45,517 nucleotides of DNA from an uncultured Eubacteriales bacterium (GCA_900319935.1 ONQJ01000023.1:1-45517); one strand, 5' to 3'. Numbered from the stretch's first letter, positions 16,860 to 28,168 are shown. The notes: generated by a model not told the origin, from the letters alone. Program-made: numbers and translations.

Positions 16860-17708
16860 TTACTCGTTGATGAACAGGACGCCCAGGCACTTCGGGCCGC
16901 AGTGGGATGCGATGGTACATCCCGCCAGCGTGTGGTGGATCTCCTTGACGGGGATCGTGGCGCGTACCAGCGCTTCAAGCTCGGCAAGCGTCTGATCGTC
17001 CACCTCGCCGGAGTTCGTGATGAAAACGTGACCGGGACGCACGGATTTGCCGGCAAGGCGCTCGGCGACGTACTGCTTGTAGACGGCCTTGATGCCGCCG
17101 CGGTATTTTTTATACACCCCCAGCTTGCCGCCGCTCATCTCCAGTGCGGGCTTGAGGTGCAGCAGGTTGGCTCCCAGCGCCGCGACGCCCGAGCAGCGCC
17201 CGCCCTTCCACATGAATTCCAGCGTGTCGAGCACAAAACTCGTGTCCACCTTGTCGGTGAGAGAGGCGACGTGCTCCGCGATCTCCGCGGCCTCCATGCC
17301 TCTGTCGCGGCATTCGGCTGCCTCGATGACCAGCAGGCCGACGCCCGTGGAGAGCATGCGGCTGTCGACGGGATACACGCCGCCGAGCTCCGACGCCGCG
17401 ATACAGGCAGTGGAATAAGAGCTTGACAGCTCGGAGCTGATGTCCAGATGAACGATCTCGCAGCCCGCCTCGACAAAGGGGCGGAAGAAGTCGATGAACT
17501 GCTGCACGGAAGGCGCGGAGGTCTTCGGCAGCGTGCCGTCGGCGCGATAGCGCACGTACATGTCCGCCGGCGTGAAGTCGAAGCCGTCGTAAAAGCTTTC
17601 CTCGCCCAACAGGATCGTGAGAGGAATGGTCTTGATCGAAAAACGCTCCAGCAGATCCTGCGAGAGGTCGCAGGTGCTGTCGGCGGTGATGATGACAGGT
17701 TTGCTCAT
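16860..17708 (-). CDS. DegV family fatty-acid-binding protein
   Basis: 282 residues of the DegV fold: PVIITADSTCDLSQDLL at the N-terminus, the fatty-acid-head-group region KTSAPSVQQF, the DISSELSSSY segment, and GGRCSGVAALGANLLHLKP in the middle. DegV/FakB-type proteins bind a fatty acid and, with a FakA kinase, present it for phosphorylation and phospholipid synthesis. No FakA is adjacent, so the partner or role is uncertain. The gene is monocistronic, with a clear promoter and a bidirectional terminator. Confidence 0.92.
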   Translation of the reverse strand: MSKPVIITADSTCDLSQDLLERFSIKTIPLTILLGEESFYDGFDFTPADMYVRYRADGTLPKTSAPSVQQFIDFFRPFVEAGCEIVHLDISSELSSSYSTACIAASELGGVYPVDSRMLSTGVGLLVIEAAECRDRGMEAAEIAEHVASLTDKVDTSFVLDTLEFMWKGGRCSGVAALGANLLHLKPALEMSGGKLGVYKKYRGGIKAVYKQYVAERLAGKSVRPGHVFITNSGEVDDQTLAELEALVRATIPVKEIHHTLAGCTIASHCGPKCLGVLFINE

Positions 17709-17747
17709 ATCTTGTCATTCGTCCCCTTATTCAGAGATTACTTTTTC

Positions 17748-17776
17748 ATTATAGCATCGCCTCTGTGAAAGGGCAA
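17748..17776 (-). promoter_or_regulatory. Sigma-A promoter for degV
   Basis: Minus strand TTGCCC (17771-17776), 17-nt spacer, consensus TATAAT (17748-17753), with an extended -10 TG. Confidence 0.75.
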
Positions 17777-17869
17777 GGGAAAAACACAGGGGAAGAAAAG
17801 CAAGCCCTTGCTTTTTCGCTTTTTTTATCCGATAATATAGCCAGGCTGACAGGAAAGGGGACGGAGCCC

Positions 17870-18631
17870 ATGATCTTCGATACGCACGCACATTACGATT
17901 CCGGCGCCTTCAACGCCGACCGCGAGGAGCTGCTCGCATCCATGCCGTCAAAAGGCGTCGGGCTGATCCTCGATCCCGGCTGCGAGGAGCGCAGCAGCCG
18001 CGCCGCGCTCGCACTTGCGGAGAAATTCCCCTTTGTATACGCCGCGGTGGGCGTACACCCGGAGGATATGGAGGGAATGAGTCCCGAAACGCTCGAGACG
18101 ATCCGCGCGCTCGCCCGGCACGAAAAATGCGTCGCGATCGGAGAGATCGGCCTCGACTACTACTGGGATGCCTCGCACAAAACCGAGCAGAAGGAGCTCT
18201 TTGCCGCCCAGCTGTCGCTCGCGGAGGAACTGGATCTGCCCGTCATCGTCCACGACCGCGAGGCGCATGCCGACTGCCTGGAGTTGACAGGCCGTTTTCC
18301 GAAGGCAAGAGGCGTATTCCACTGCTTCTCCGGCAGCGCCGAGATGGCAAAGGAACTCCTTCGGCGCGGCTGGTATCTCGGCTTCGACGGTCCGGTGACC
18401 TACAAGAATGCGCGCAAGGCCGTGGAGGTCCTCGAGATCGTCCCCACGGAGCGTATCCTTATCGAGACGGACAGCCCCTACATGAGCCCCGTGCCGCTGC
18501 GCGGCAAGCGCAACGACTCCTCCAATTTGGTTTACATAATTGAAAAGATCGCGGAGATCAAGGGCATGACGCCGCAGGAGATCGAGCGGATCACCTGGGA
18601 AAACGGCAAAAGGCTGTTCGGAATAGAATAA
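17870..18631 (+). CDS. tatD: TatD family metal-dependent deoxyribonuclease
   Basis: 253 residues from the ATG at 17870, preceded by GGAG at 17863-17866. The metal-binding motifs of TatD are all present: DTHAHYD at the start, GEIGLDYYW, IVHDREAH, FHCFSG and the terminal ETDSPYMSP. TatD enzymes are 3'-5' exonucleases or DNases linked to DNA repair; related proteins act on D-aminoacyl-tRNA. The gene is alone between a divergent degV and a bidirectional terminator. A minus-strand TTATGTAAAC lies inside it at 18530-18539. Confidence 0.93.
   Translation: MIFDTHAHYDSGAFNADREELLASMPSKGVGLILDPGCEERSSRAALALAEKFPFVYAAVGVHPEDMEGMSPETLETIRALARHEKCVAIGEIGLDYYWDASHKTEQKELFAAQLSLAEELDLPVIVHDREAHADCLELTGRFPKARGVFHCFSGSAEMAKELLRRGWYLGFDGPVTYKNARKAVEVLEIVPTERILIETDSPYMSPVPLRGKRNDSSNLVYIIEKIAEIKGMTPQEIERITWENGKRLFGIE
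18530..18539 (-). repeat. TTATGTAAAC copy, the only one on the minus strand
   Basis: GTTTACATAA on the plus strand inside tatD, read in frame within L-V-Y-I-I. Confidence 0.8.
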
Positions 18632-18668
18632 AAAAGAAACGAGGTCTCTGACCTCGTTTCTTTTCGTT
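18632..18668. terminator. Bidirectional terminator between tatD and the capA-like gene
   Basis: AAAAGAAACGAGGT / ACCTCGTTTCTTTT with a 5-nt loop; it begins one base after the tatD stop. Confidence 0.9.
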
Positions 18669-18677
18669 TTCGGGATA

Positions 18678-19931
18678 TTAGCCGTGCTGCTCGTGCCAGT
18701 TGGTGTAATCGGCCTTGCCGTCGGGGCCGTCATAGGTCCCGTCGATCTTGCTCAGCGCGCGGGCATAGTCCTCCGTGCCCTCCTCATAGGGCGTCGGGCG
18801 GAAGTCGTTGTATGCGGTATAGCGCCCGCGGACGCCGGAAGCGAGGGAGGGGTCCGTCACCGGCTTGCTGGAAATGCAGCAGGGGATGATCGTATAGTCG
18901 CCCAGACTCACGTTTCCGGATGCATCGCGGTGGACGGTCAGCTGTACGATCGCGGTGTCCTGATCGGAGGGCATGGAATTGCCGCCGAAAATGAAATTGC
19001 CCATCGAGTAGAAGATCAGCCCGCCGTTGTATTCTTCGATCGGCTGGAGGCAGTGCGGATGCGAGCCGTAGACGATATCGGCCCCCTCGTCGATGCAGCG
19101 GCGGCAGATCTTGCAGGTCTCCGGCGTCTTGTCCTCCGGGTAATAGTTCAGCTCGATACCCATATGGAACATGCAGATGATCAGGTCGGGGCCCTGTTCT
19201 TTGAGCTCACGGATCGCGGCGAGAGCCTTTTCCTCGTCGGGACGGTAATCGCCGTAGTCTTTGTTGTAATGGCAGTAAATGCCGATCTTCAGCCCGCTCG
19301 GAGTGGTGACGATCTGCGCCTCGTCGTTCTTGCCGTAGGCGACGCCGTAGTTCTCCAGCGTCTCCCAGGTGTCGCGCTTGCCCGCGTTGTTGAAGTCGTC
19401 GCTGTGGTTGTTGGCCGTGGTGACGAAGTCGACGCCGCCCTCGGTCAGGATATTGGCGGAGGTGGTCGGGGCGCGGAAATTGAAATATTCGATCGAGCTC
19501 AGCCACTGGTCGGAGAAGGTACACTCGAGATTGCCGAAGGTGTATTCGTCGTCAAGGAAGTACTGCTTGACGTTGGAGAAGGGATAGCCGAAGTCACCGT
19601 TCATCGTCCCCTCAAAATCCACGGGAACGCCGGGGGAGCCGGTCAGCGTCAGATCGCCGATAAAGGAGAGGACGAAGCTCTCGGGCTCGGCCTCCGGGGT
19701 CGGCTCAGGCGTGGACTCAGCCGTCGGCTCGGCCGAGGGGGTGGGATCGGGCGTCATGTGGACCGGAGGCGTGAGCGCATCCGTGGCAGCCGCGGGCGCG
19801 GCGCTCGGAATCACGTCGACGACGGGCCTGCTTCCGAAAAACGTATCCAGAAAACCGCCGCGCAGGGCAAGCAGCAGCGCCAGCGCAAGCAGCGCGAAAA
19901 TAAAGATAAAACCGCCAAGGACCTTTTTCAT
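18678..19931 (-). CDS. CapA-family (poly-gamma-glutamate capsule-type) metallophosphatase-fold protein
   Basis: 417 residues. An N-terminal membrane anchor (about 5-27) is followed by an Ala/Pro/Thr/Glu-rich spacer (about 40-85) and the CapA domain: SFIGDLTLTG, FGNLECTF, TTANNHSDDF, CMFHMGIE, VYGSHPHCLQP and IFYSMGNFIFGG. These are the metal- and substrate-site motifs of the PGA_cap family, located outside the cell. The best-known role is polyglutamate synthesis or export, but many clostridial members occur without capB or capC, as here. Its actual role is open. It is monocistronic, with a strong promoter. Confidence 0.9.
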   Translation of the reverse strand: MKKVLGGFIFIFALLALALLLALRGGFLDTFFGSRPVVDVIPSAAPAAATDALTPPVHMTPDPTPSAEPTAESTPEPTPEAEPESFVLSFIGDLTLTGSPGVPVDFEGTMNGDFGYPFSNVKQYFLDDEYTFGNLECTFSDQWLSSIEYFNFRAPTTSANILTEGGVDFVTTANNHSDDFNNAGKRDTWETLENYGVAYGKNDEAQIVTTPSGLKIGIYCHYNKDYGDYRPDEEKALAAIRELKEQGPDLIICMFHMGIELNYYPEDKTPETCKICRRCIDEGADIVYGSHPHCLQPIEEYNGGLIFYSMGNFIFGGNSMPSDQDTAIVQLTVHRDASGNVSLGDYTIIPCCISSKPVTDPSLASGVRGRYTAYNDFRPTPYEEGTEDYARALSKIDGTYDGPDGKADYTNWHEQHG

Positions 19932-19979
19932 CTGTCGACAACCTCACTGAAAAATCGACGGGAAAACCGTAACGGAAGT

Positions 19980-20008
19980 ATTATATATATGTTTTCCCGA
20001 TAAAGCAA
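19980..20008 (-). promoter_or_regulatory. Sigma-A promoter for the capA-like gene
   Basis: Minus strand TTGCTT (20003-20008), 17-nt spacer, consensus TATAAT (19980-19985). Confidence 0.75.
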
Positions 20009-20035
20009 GAGTTAGAATGGAAAAGAAACCCTGCG

Positions 20036-20080
20036 CGCAAAAAGTGCGGCTTTCCCCGAAAGGAAAGCCGCACTTGGTTT
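20036..20080 (-). terminator. Terminator after hppA
   Basis: Stem AAGTGCGGCTTTCC / GGAAAGCCGCACTT with a 6-nt loop; on the minus strand it ends in a T5 run. Confidence 0.88.
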
Positions 20081-20090
20081 TTCGGCGGGA

Positions 20091-22066
<1,976 letters not shown>

Positions 22067-22121
22067 GGGTTCTCCTCTCAAGAAAAGTGAAAAAAGAGAA
22101 TCGCTCCTCTTTCCTTTGTGT

Positions 22122-22150
22122 ATTTTACCCTATTACGCACTTTTTTTCAA
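22122..22150 (-). promoter_or_regulatory. Sigma-A promoter for hppA
   Basis: Minus strand TTGAAA (22145-22150), 17-nt spacer, TAAAAT (22122-22127). Confidence 0.75.
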
Positions 22151-22330
22151 GGTAGAAAGACAGCACAATCATGCAATATCAACAAATTTATGGAATTCAA
22201 CGAAAAAGAAAATGCTATTTTGCGCGATTTTGGCAACATGCACAAGTTTTGGAAATCGCGCGCGGCGAAAAGAGCGTGCGAAAAGGGATGAGCCGGCGTG
22301 AAAAAAAGCCGGGAAAATCCGAGCGCAAAC

Positions 22331-22359
22331 TTGACGATGCAGCAAAAAACCGATACAAT
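22331..22359 (+). promoter_or_regulatory. Sigma-A promoter for the glgB operon
   Basis: TTGACG (22331-22336), 17-nt spacer, TACAAT (22354-22359). The start of transcription should fall near 22366, about 34 nt before the glgB ATG. Confidence 0.8.
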
Positions 22360-22399
22360 AAAATCGGAAAATTTTAAAAGAAAGAAGGAGAAAAACGGT

Positions 22400-24301
22400 A
22401 TGGACAGCAAGCTCATGCAGTACATCCCGCAGGACGACATTTATCTGTTCAACACCGGCAACGCCCAGAAAGCCTGGCTCTGCTTCGGCTGCCGCTACAT
22501 CCCGGAGATCGGCCTCCATCGCTTTCTTGTCTGGGCGCCCAACGCACAGGCGGTCAGCCTCGTGGGCGATTTCAACGGCTGGGATCCCTTTGCCACGCCC
22601 ATGGAGCGCGTCGAGGGCGGCGTCTGGGCTGTTTTCATTGAAAACATCGGGCTGGGCGGACTTTACAAATACGCCGTCACCCAGGCGGACGGGAGGACCG
22701 TCTATAAGGCCGATCCCTTTGCCTCCTGGGGCCAGAACGGCAGCCAGACCGCCTCGATGGTCTACGACGAGCGCTTTGAGTGGACGGACAAGGACTACAT
22801 GGCCCGCCGCGCACACCGGGACTTCATGCACCGCCCGATGAGCATCTACGAGGTGCACGCCGGCTCCTGGAAGGCCTTTTCCTACGAGCGGGCGCAGTAC
22901 CGCGACCTCGCGGACATGCTGGCCGATTACTGCAAGGAAATGGGCTATACGCACGTCGAACTGATGCCACTGATGGAGTTTCCCTTCGACGCCTCCTGGG
23001 GCTATCAGGTCACGGGCTATTACGCGCCTACCTCCCGCTACGGCAGACCGGAGGATTTCGCTTATCTCGTCGACCGGCTGCACCGCGACGATATCGGCGT
23101 GATCATGGACTGGGTCCCCGCGCACTTCCCGAAGGATGAGCACGGTCTGGCCTACTTCGACGGCACGCCCATGTTCGAGTGCAAGGAGCGCCGCATGGCC
23201 GAGCATCCCGAGTGGGGGACGCTGATCTTCGACTACGGCTCTCCCCAGGTGCAGAGCTTCCTGATCTCCTCTGCCTGCAAATTCTTTGAAGAATACCACA
23301 TCGACGGCATTCGCGTGGATGCGGTCAGCTCGATGCTGTATCTTAACTACGGCCGCCGCGACGGCGAATGGACGCCCAACCGGGAAGGTGGTTATGTAAA
23401 CCTTGACGCGATCGCCTTCCTGCAGAAGCTCAACCGCACCGTGCTGGTGAACTATCCCGGCGCGATCACGATCGCCGAGGAATCCACGGCCTTCCCGCTG
23501 ATCACCGCGCCGCCCGAGAACGGAGGCCTGGGCTTCTGCTTCAAGTGGGACATGGGCTTCATGCACGACACGCTCGACTATATGCAGCTCGATCCCTACT
23601 TCCGCAGCTATAACCACGACCGGCTGACCTTCTCGATGATGTATACCTTCTCCGAGAACTACATCCTGGCCTATTCCCACGACGAGGTCGTGCACTGCAA
23701 GAACTCGATGATCAACAAGATGAGCGGCGATTACGACCAGAAGTTCGCCTCGCTGCGCGTGCTCTACGGCTATCAGTTCGCGCATCCCGGCAAGAAGCTG
23801 ACCTTTATGGGCGGCGAGTTCGGCCAGTTCATCGAATGGAACTGGCAGCAGCCGCTCGACTGGCTGTTGCTCGACTATCCCAAGCATGAGGCGCTGCGCC
23901 AGTACTGCCGCGAGCTCAACCACATCTACTGCGCCGAGGACGTGTTCTTCCGCTGCGACAATTCCTGGGACGGCTTCCGCTGGCTGAACGTCAACGACCG
24001 CGACCGCAGCACGATCGCTTTCCTGCGCACCTATCCCGGCGCGGAGGGCGGCATCGTATGCGTCTGCAACTTTACGCCCAACCGCTATGACGATTTCGTG
24101 ATCGGCCTGCCGCACACCGGAACGCTGCACGAGATCCTCAACAGCGACGATGTGCGCTTCGGCGGCGGCGGCGTGAAGAACCACGGCGCGATCCGCAGTC
24201 ACCACGTGGGCTTCCTCGACATGGAGCATTCCGCACGCATCACCGTGCCGCCCATGTCCTGCGTCTACTTCCGCTACAAGGAAAGAAAACAGCACAAATA
24301 A
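22400..24301 (+). CDS. glgB: 1,4-alpha-glucan branching enzyme
   Basis: 633 residues from the ATG at 22400 with GAAGGAG at 22384-22390. It introduces alpha-1,6 branches into glycogen in the cytoplasm. A CBM48-type N-terminal domain (RFLVWAPNAQAVSLVGDFNGWD) precedes the GH13 barrel with the branching-enzyme strings SWGYQVTGYYAPTSRYG and IMDWVPAHFPKDEHGL. Catalytic residues by motif are Asp307 in GIRVDAVSSMLY, Glu360 in IAEESTAFP and His427-Asp428 in AYSHDEVVH. It is the first gene of the glgB-glgA-amylase operon. No glgC or glgD lies in the window. A TTATGTAAAC copy occurs at 23392. Confidence 0.96.
   Translation: MDSKLMQYIPQDDIYLFNTGNAQKAWLCFGCRYIPEIGLHRFLVWAPNAQAVSLVGDFNGWDPFATPMERVEGGVWAVFIENIGLGGLYKYAVTQADGRTVYKADPFASWGQNGSQTASMVYDERFEWTDKDYMARRAHRDFMHRPMSIYEVHAGSWKAFSYERAQYRDLADMLADYCKEMGYTHVELMPLMEFPFDASWGYQVTGYYAPTSRYGRPEDFAYLVDRLHRDDIGVIMDWVPAHFPKDEHGLAYFDGTPMFECKERRMAEHPEWGTLIFDYGSPQVQSFLISSACKFFEEYHIDGIRVDAVSSMLYLNYGRRDGEWTPNREGGYVNLDAIAFLQKLNRTVLVNYPGAITIAEESTAFPLITAPPENGGLGFCFKWDMGFMHDTLDYMQLDPYFRSYNHDRLTFSMMYTFSENYILAYSHDEVVHCKNSMINKMSGDYDQKFASLRVLYGYQFAHPGKKLTFMGGEFGQFIEWNWQQPLDWLLLDYPKHEALRQYCRELNHIYCAEDVFFRCDNSWDGFRWLNVNDRDRSTIAFLRTYPGAEGGIVCVCNFTPNRYDDFVIGLPHTGTLHEILNSDDVRFGGGGVKNHGAIRSHHVGFLDMEHSARITVPPMSCVYFRYKERKQHK
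23392..23401 (+). repeat. TTATGTAAAC copy (in glgB)
   Basis: Exact copy, read in frame as (G)YVN, in a gene that otherwise favours C-ending codons. Confidence 0.8.
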
Positions 24302-24331
24302 CAATTTGATATATATGGGAGGAGCAGAAAC

Positions 24332-25810
24332 ATGAAAAAGGAGTTTCGCGATCTGCTGAAGGAAAAGGGCCGCAAGGACATGCCGAAGGTGCTGCTGGCC
24401 TCGGCCGAGTGCGCGCCGCTGTCGAAGACCGGCGGCCTGGCCGACGTCGTCGGCACGCTGCCCAAGGCGCTTGCCAGGCTCGGTGTGGACGCGCGCGTCA
24501 TCACGCCCTATCACAGGGTGATCAAGAACAAATACGGCGATCAGACGGAGCATCTCTTCACGATCCGCTGCTATCTGGGCTGGCGGAGCTGCTACGTCGG
24601 CGTCGAGAGGCTTATCCTCGACGGCGTGATTATCTATCTCATCGACAACGAGCAGTATTTCGGCGACCGCATCTACTACGGCGGCTACCCCGAGGGCGAG
24701 CAGTACTCCTTCTTCTGCCGCGCCGTGCTCGAGGCGATCCCGCTTCTTGACTTCATGCCCGACGTCATCCATTGCAACGACTGGCACACGGCCATGCTGC
24801 CGATGCTCGCGCGCACGCAGTATCAGGGGCGTCAGCAGGACGGGATCAAGTATCTCCTGACGATACACAACATTGCCTTCCAGGGCAAGTTCGGCTTCGA
24901 TTACGTGCAGGACCTGCTCGGCATCGATCCGAAGTACTACACGGCCGAGTTCATGGAGCTCTACGGCTGCGCGGACTATCTCAAGGGCGGCTGCGTCTTT
25001 GCCGACCGCATCAACACCGTCAGTCCCAGCTATGCCGAGGAGATCAAGACCTCGTATTATTCCGAAGGTCTCGACGGCATCCTCAACGCGCGCAGCGCGC
25101 AGCTCTCCGGTATCATCAACGGCATCGACACGAAGGTCTTCAACCCGCATACCGATCCGCTGATCCCCGCCCGCTACGACCGCGCCCACATGAAGGGCAA
25201 GGCCGAGTGCAAGGCCGAGCTGCAGCGCCGCATGGGGCTGGAGGAGAATCCGGATATCCCCATCATCGCGATGGTCACGCGCATGACCGAGCAGAAGGGC
25301 TTTGACCTCGTCGCCTCGCAGCTGGACCGCCTGATCTGCGGCCGCGACGTCGAGTTCATGCTCCTCGGCACCGGCGAGAGCCGCTTTGAGGATTTCATGC
25401 GCGGCGCGGAAGCAAGATACAAGGGCCGCGTCTGCGCCTACATAGGCTACAACGAAGAGCTGGCGCACCTGGTCTACGCGGGCAGCGATTTCTATCTCAT
25501 GCCCTCGCGCTTCGAGCCCTGCGGCCTGAGCCAGATGATCGCCATGCGTTACGGCACGGTGCCCATCGTACGCGAAACGGGCGGTCTGAAAGACACCGTG
25601 CAGCCCTATAACTGCTTCACCGGCGAGGGCAACGGCTTCTCCTTTGCCAACTACAACGCGGACGAGATGTACGACACGATCCTCTATGCGCTCGGCGTGT
25701 GCAGCGATAAAAAGGTGATGAAATACCTGGTAAGCCACGCGATGGAGGCTGATTTCAGCTTTGATCTCTCGGCGGAGGCTTATGCGAGGCTCTACGTATG
25801 CATGCTCTGA
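24332..25810 (+). CDS. glgA: Glycogen synthase (ADP-glucose type)
   Basis: 492 residues of GT5. It elongates alpha-1,4-glucan from ADP-glucose. The substrate-binding SKTGGLADVVGTLPKAL is near residues 31-47, ahead of HCNDWHTAMLP and YLLTIHNIAFQGKF. The second Rossmann domain has MVTRMTEQKGFDL and RFEPCGLSQM...RYGTVPIVRETGGLKDTV. A GGAGGAG ribosome site precedes the ATG, 30 nt after glgB. The last 13 nt overlap the start of the amylase gene, implying coupled translation. Confidence 0.96.
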   Translation: MKKEFRDLLKEKGRKDMPKVLLASAECAPLSKTGGLADVVGTLPKALARLGVDARVITPYHRVIKNKYGDQTEHLFTIRCYLGWRSCYVGVERLILDGVIIYLIDNEQYFGDRIYYGGYPEGEQYSFFCRAVLEAIPLLDFMPDVIHCNDWHTAMLPMLARTQYQGRQQDGIKYLLTIHNIAFQGKFGFDYVQDLLGIDPKYYTAEFMELYGCADYLKGGCVFADRINTVSPSYAEEIKTSYYSEGLDGILNARSAQLSGIINGIDTKVFNPHTDPLIPARYDRAHMKGKAECKAELQRRMGLEENPDIPIIAMVTRMTEQKGFDLVASQLDRLICGRDVEFMLLGTGESRFEDFMRGAEARYKGRVCAYIGYNEELAHLVYAGSDFYLMPSRFEPCGLSQMIAMRYGTVPIVRETGGLKDTVQPYNCFTGEGNGFSFANYNADEMYDTILYALGVCSDKKVMKYLVSHAMEADFSFDLSAEAYARLYVCML

Positions 25811-28167
25811 CGCTGGAGGAAGGTACAAGCTATAAGGTCTGGTTCGGCGGCAGTTATGACGAGCATTGGTCGGAAGATTATTCTCTTTTCATTTCGTATC
25901 GCGGCAGACGCTTCGTCACCGCGCGCTTAACGGGCGAGAGCTGGATCCCCGCTGGCGGGGATCCTCAGCTTTGCGCGGCGATCGTCTCCGCGCCGCGCGA
26001 CGGGATGATCCGCCGCTACTTCAACGCGGCGGTCGAGGTCTACGCCGCTTCGCAGGAATGCCTGCGCCGCAGCGTGCCTCTGACGCAGATCTACGAGCTC
26101 TTTAGTTTTACCGAGCCCTTGGCCGCGCCGGAGCTGCTGCGCCTTCTGATGGACGACTGCGGCTTCCGCTTCGAGGCGGCGTTCCCGGCCGTGATGCACA
26201 GCTGCAAGGCCGGTCTGCCGACGGTGGAGGAGCAGTTGGCGCTGCGCGTCTTCCAGCCGCGGACCGCCAGGCTGACGGAGCTGCTGCGCCGTGCGAAGGA
26301 AAACCTGCTCTGCGTCGAGCATGACGGCAGCCGCAGGGAATTCCGCGACCCGCCGCGCGCGCTGCGCTGCGGCGAGACGGTGCGCATCGCGTTCCGCCTG
26401 CTCAGCGGCAGGATCGAGGACGCCTCGCTCTGCGTCTTCGGCGACAGGGGCAGGATCTCTTTTCCCATGAAGGAAGAAGGAGACGGCCTTTACAGCGTCG
26501 TCTTCCGTGTTTCGGATCGGGCCGAGGCGCTGTGGTATTCCATCTGTATGGAAGCCTCGGAGGGCTATTATTACATCTGCCCGGACGAGACCGGCTGCTT
26601 CGGCGAGGTCTGCGGGATCGAACGCGGAGGCTTCCGCATGACGGTCTACCGCGCGGATTTCGAAACGCCGGAATGGTTCCGCCACGCCGTGATGTACCAG
26701 GTCTTTCCGGACCGTTTTGCCTTTTCCGATGACGGAACGGCAGAAAAGGGGATCGCCTATCATCTCGCGCTCGGTCAGAAGAGCGAGCTGCACAAAAGCC
26801 TTGACGAGCCGCTGCGCTGGCAGGCGCGTCCGGGAGAGAACGGCTACGCGCCGGACGATTTTTACGGCGGGACCCTGCGCGGGATCGAGGTGAAGCTCCC
26901 TTACCTCAAGGAGCTCGGCGTCAGCTGCCTTTACCTCAACCCGATCGTCGAGGCGCGCTCGAACCACCGCTACGACGCCTCCGATTACGAAAAGGTCGAT
27001 CCGATCCTCGGCACGAACGAGGATTTTGAGCGTCTCGCCGCGGAGGCGGAAAAGAACGGCATCCGCATCATCCTCGACGGCGTATATTCCCACACGGGAG
27101 CGGACAGCGTCTATTTCAACCGCTACGGCAGCTATCCCTCCGTCGGCGCCTGCCAGGGGAAGGATTCGCCGTTTTACAGCTGGTACTTTTTCCGCAGCTT
27201 TCCGGACGAGTATCGCTGCTGGTGGGGCTTCAAGGACCTGCCGGAGGTGGACGAGTGCAACCCCGCCTGGCAGGAGAAGATCATCAAAGGGAAAGACAGC
27301 GTCGTCAGACAGTGGCTGCGGCGCGGCGCCTCCGGCTGGAGGCTCGACGTGGCGGACGAACTGCCCGATCCCGTTCTGCGGCTGATCCGGCTCGCAGCCA
27401 AGGAAGAAAAGCCGGACGCGCCGATCATCGGCGAGGTGTGGGAGGACGCCGTCATCAAGGAAAGCTACGGCGGAAGGCGCGATTACGCCCTCGGCAATTC
27501 GCTCGACAGCGTGATGAACTATCCTTTCCGCACGGCCGTGCTCGATTTTCTGCATTTCCGCATCGACGCGCGCGGCCTGCGCGATTTCCTGCGGGCGCAG
27601 CGGATGAACTATCCCGAGCCGATGTACTACTGTCTGATGAACCTGCTCGGATCACACGACGTCGAGCGGCTCAAAAGCGCGCTGGCGACGGACGTCGTGA
27701 TCAAAAGCCTGCCGCGCGAGGAGCAGCTGAAGATCCCCTTCGGCGAGGAAAGGCTCGCGCGCGCCGTACGCCTGGAAAAGCTGGGGGCGGCGCTGCAGTT
27801 CGCCCTTCCCGGCGTGCCGAGCATTTACTACGGCGACGAACAGGGGATGGAGGGCGTCGGCGATCCGTTCAACCGCGCGGTCTTCCGTGAAGGCGACAAG
27901 GAGCTGCATCAATATTATGTTAACCTTTCCGCACTCCGGAATTCCGATCCCGTCTTTGCGGAGGGAAAGGCCTTCTTCGGCGTGTCCTCCGGCAACGTGC
28001 TGACCGTGCTGCGCTACGATGCGCAAAGAACGGACGGAAGTGTGTTTCTCACGGTGATCAACCGGGGTGAAGAGGAGCGCTTCTGCGCCGATCTCGGCTG
28101 TGTCGGTCTGGGCGTTTACCGCGGGACGATCGGGAAGGAATGCGCGGAGACGATCCGGATAAGATAA
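25798..28167 (+). CDS. GH13 alpha-amylase/neopullulanase-like glucosidase with an unusual N-terminal region
   Basis: 789 residues. The C-terminal two thirds (about 295-789) is a GH13 barrel of the neopullulanase/cyclomaltodextrinase kind: VMYQVFPDRFA, DDFYGGTLRGI, LYLNPIVEARSNHRYDASDY, nucleophile Asp517 in GWRLDVADEL, acid Glu546 in GEVWED and Asp621 in LGSHDVERL. It probably hydrolyses alpha-1,4 and/or alpha-1,6 bonds of glycogen or maltodextrin. The first about 190 residues look helical (YFNAAVEVYAASQECLRR; LLRLLMDDCGFRFEAAFP) and are not a CBM I recognise. A possible beta-rich module occupies about 190-290. No signal peptide is present, so it acts inside the cell, likely in glycogen turnover with glgB and glgA. 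Confidence 0.9.
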   Translation: MHALTLEEGTSYKVWFGGSYDEHWSEDYSLFISYRGRRFVTARLTGESWIPAGGDPQLCAAIVSAPRDGMIRRYFNAAVEVYAASQECLRRSVPLTQIYELFSFTEPLAAPELLRLLMDDCGFRFEAAFPAVMHSCKAGLPTVEEQLALRVFQPRTARLTELLRRAKENLLCVEHDGSRREFRDPPRALRCGETVRIAFRLLSGRIEDASLCVFGDRGRISFPMKEEGDGLYSVVFRVSDRAEALWYSICMEASEGYYYICPDETGCFGEVCGIERGGFRMTVYRADFETPEWFRHAVMYQVFPDRFAFSDDGTAEKGIAYHLALGQKSELHKSLDEPLRWQARPGENGYAPDDFYGGTLRGIEVKLPYLKELGVSCLYLNPIVEARSNHRYDASDYEKVDPILGTNEDFERLAAEAEKNGIRIILDGVYSHTGADSVYFNRYGSYPSVGACQGKDSPFYSWYFFRSFPDEYRCWWGFKDLPEVDECNPAWQEKIIKGKDSVVRQWLRRGASGWRLDVADELPDPVLRLIRLAAKEEKPDAPIIGEVWEDAVIKESYGGRRDYALGNSLDSVMNYPFRTAVLDFLHFRIDARGLRDFLRAQRMNYPEPMYYCLMNLLGSHDVERLKSALATDVVIKSLPREEQLKIPFGEERLARAVRLEKLGAALQFALPGVPSIYYGDEQGMEGVGDPFNRAVFREGDKELHQYYVNLSALRNSDPVFAEGKAFFGVSSGNVLTVLRYDAQRTDGSVFLTVINRGEEERFCADLGCVGLGVYRGTIGKECAETIRIR
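27915..27924 (+). repeat. TTATGTTAAC variant (in GH13 gene)
   Basis: One mismatch to TTATGTAAAC, same variant as the first unit of the 16816 array; read in frame within YYVNL. Confidence 0.6.
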
Positions 28168-28168
28168 G

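Larger units (their letters stand above)
22067..22399. other. Intergenic region between divergent hppA and glgB
   Basis: 333 nt, AT-richer than its surroundings, holding the two divergent promoters listed separately. The stretch between them (about 22155-22330) has no credible gene, no T-tract terminator and no copy of TTATGTAAAC. A short GCCGGC/GCCGG pairing at about 22292-22313 is too weak to name. Confidence 0.6.

Noticed and set aside
17777..17869. Promoter for tatD
   Set aside because: A TAATAT is present, but the only -35-like TTGCTT is 19 nt away and overlaps a T-rich stretch; not strong enough to list.
22169..25828. A 1219-codon open frame on the minus strand opposite glgB and glgA
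   Set aside because: Antisense of two clear glycogen genes; long stop-free antisense frames are expected at this G+C, and the product has no recognisable domain.
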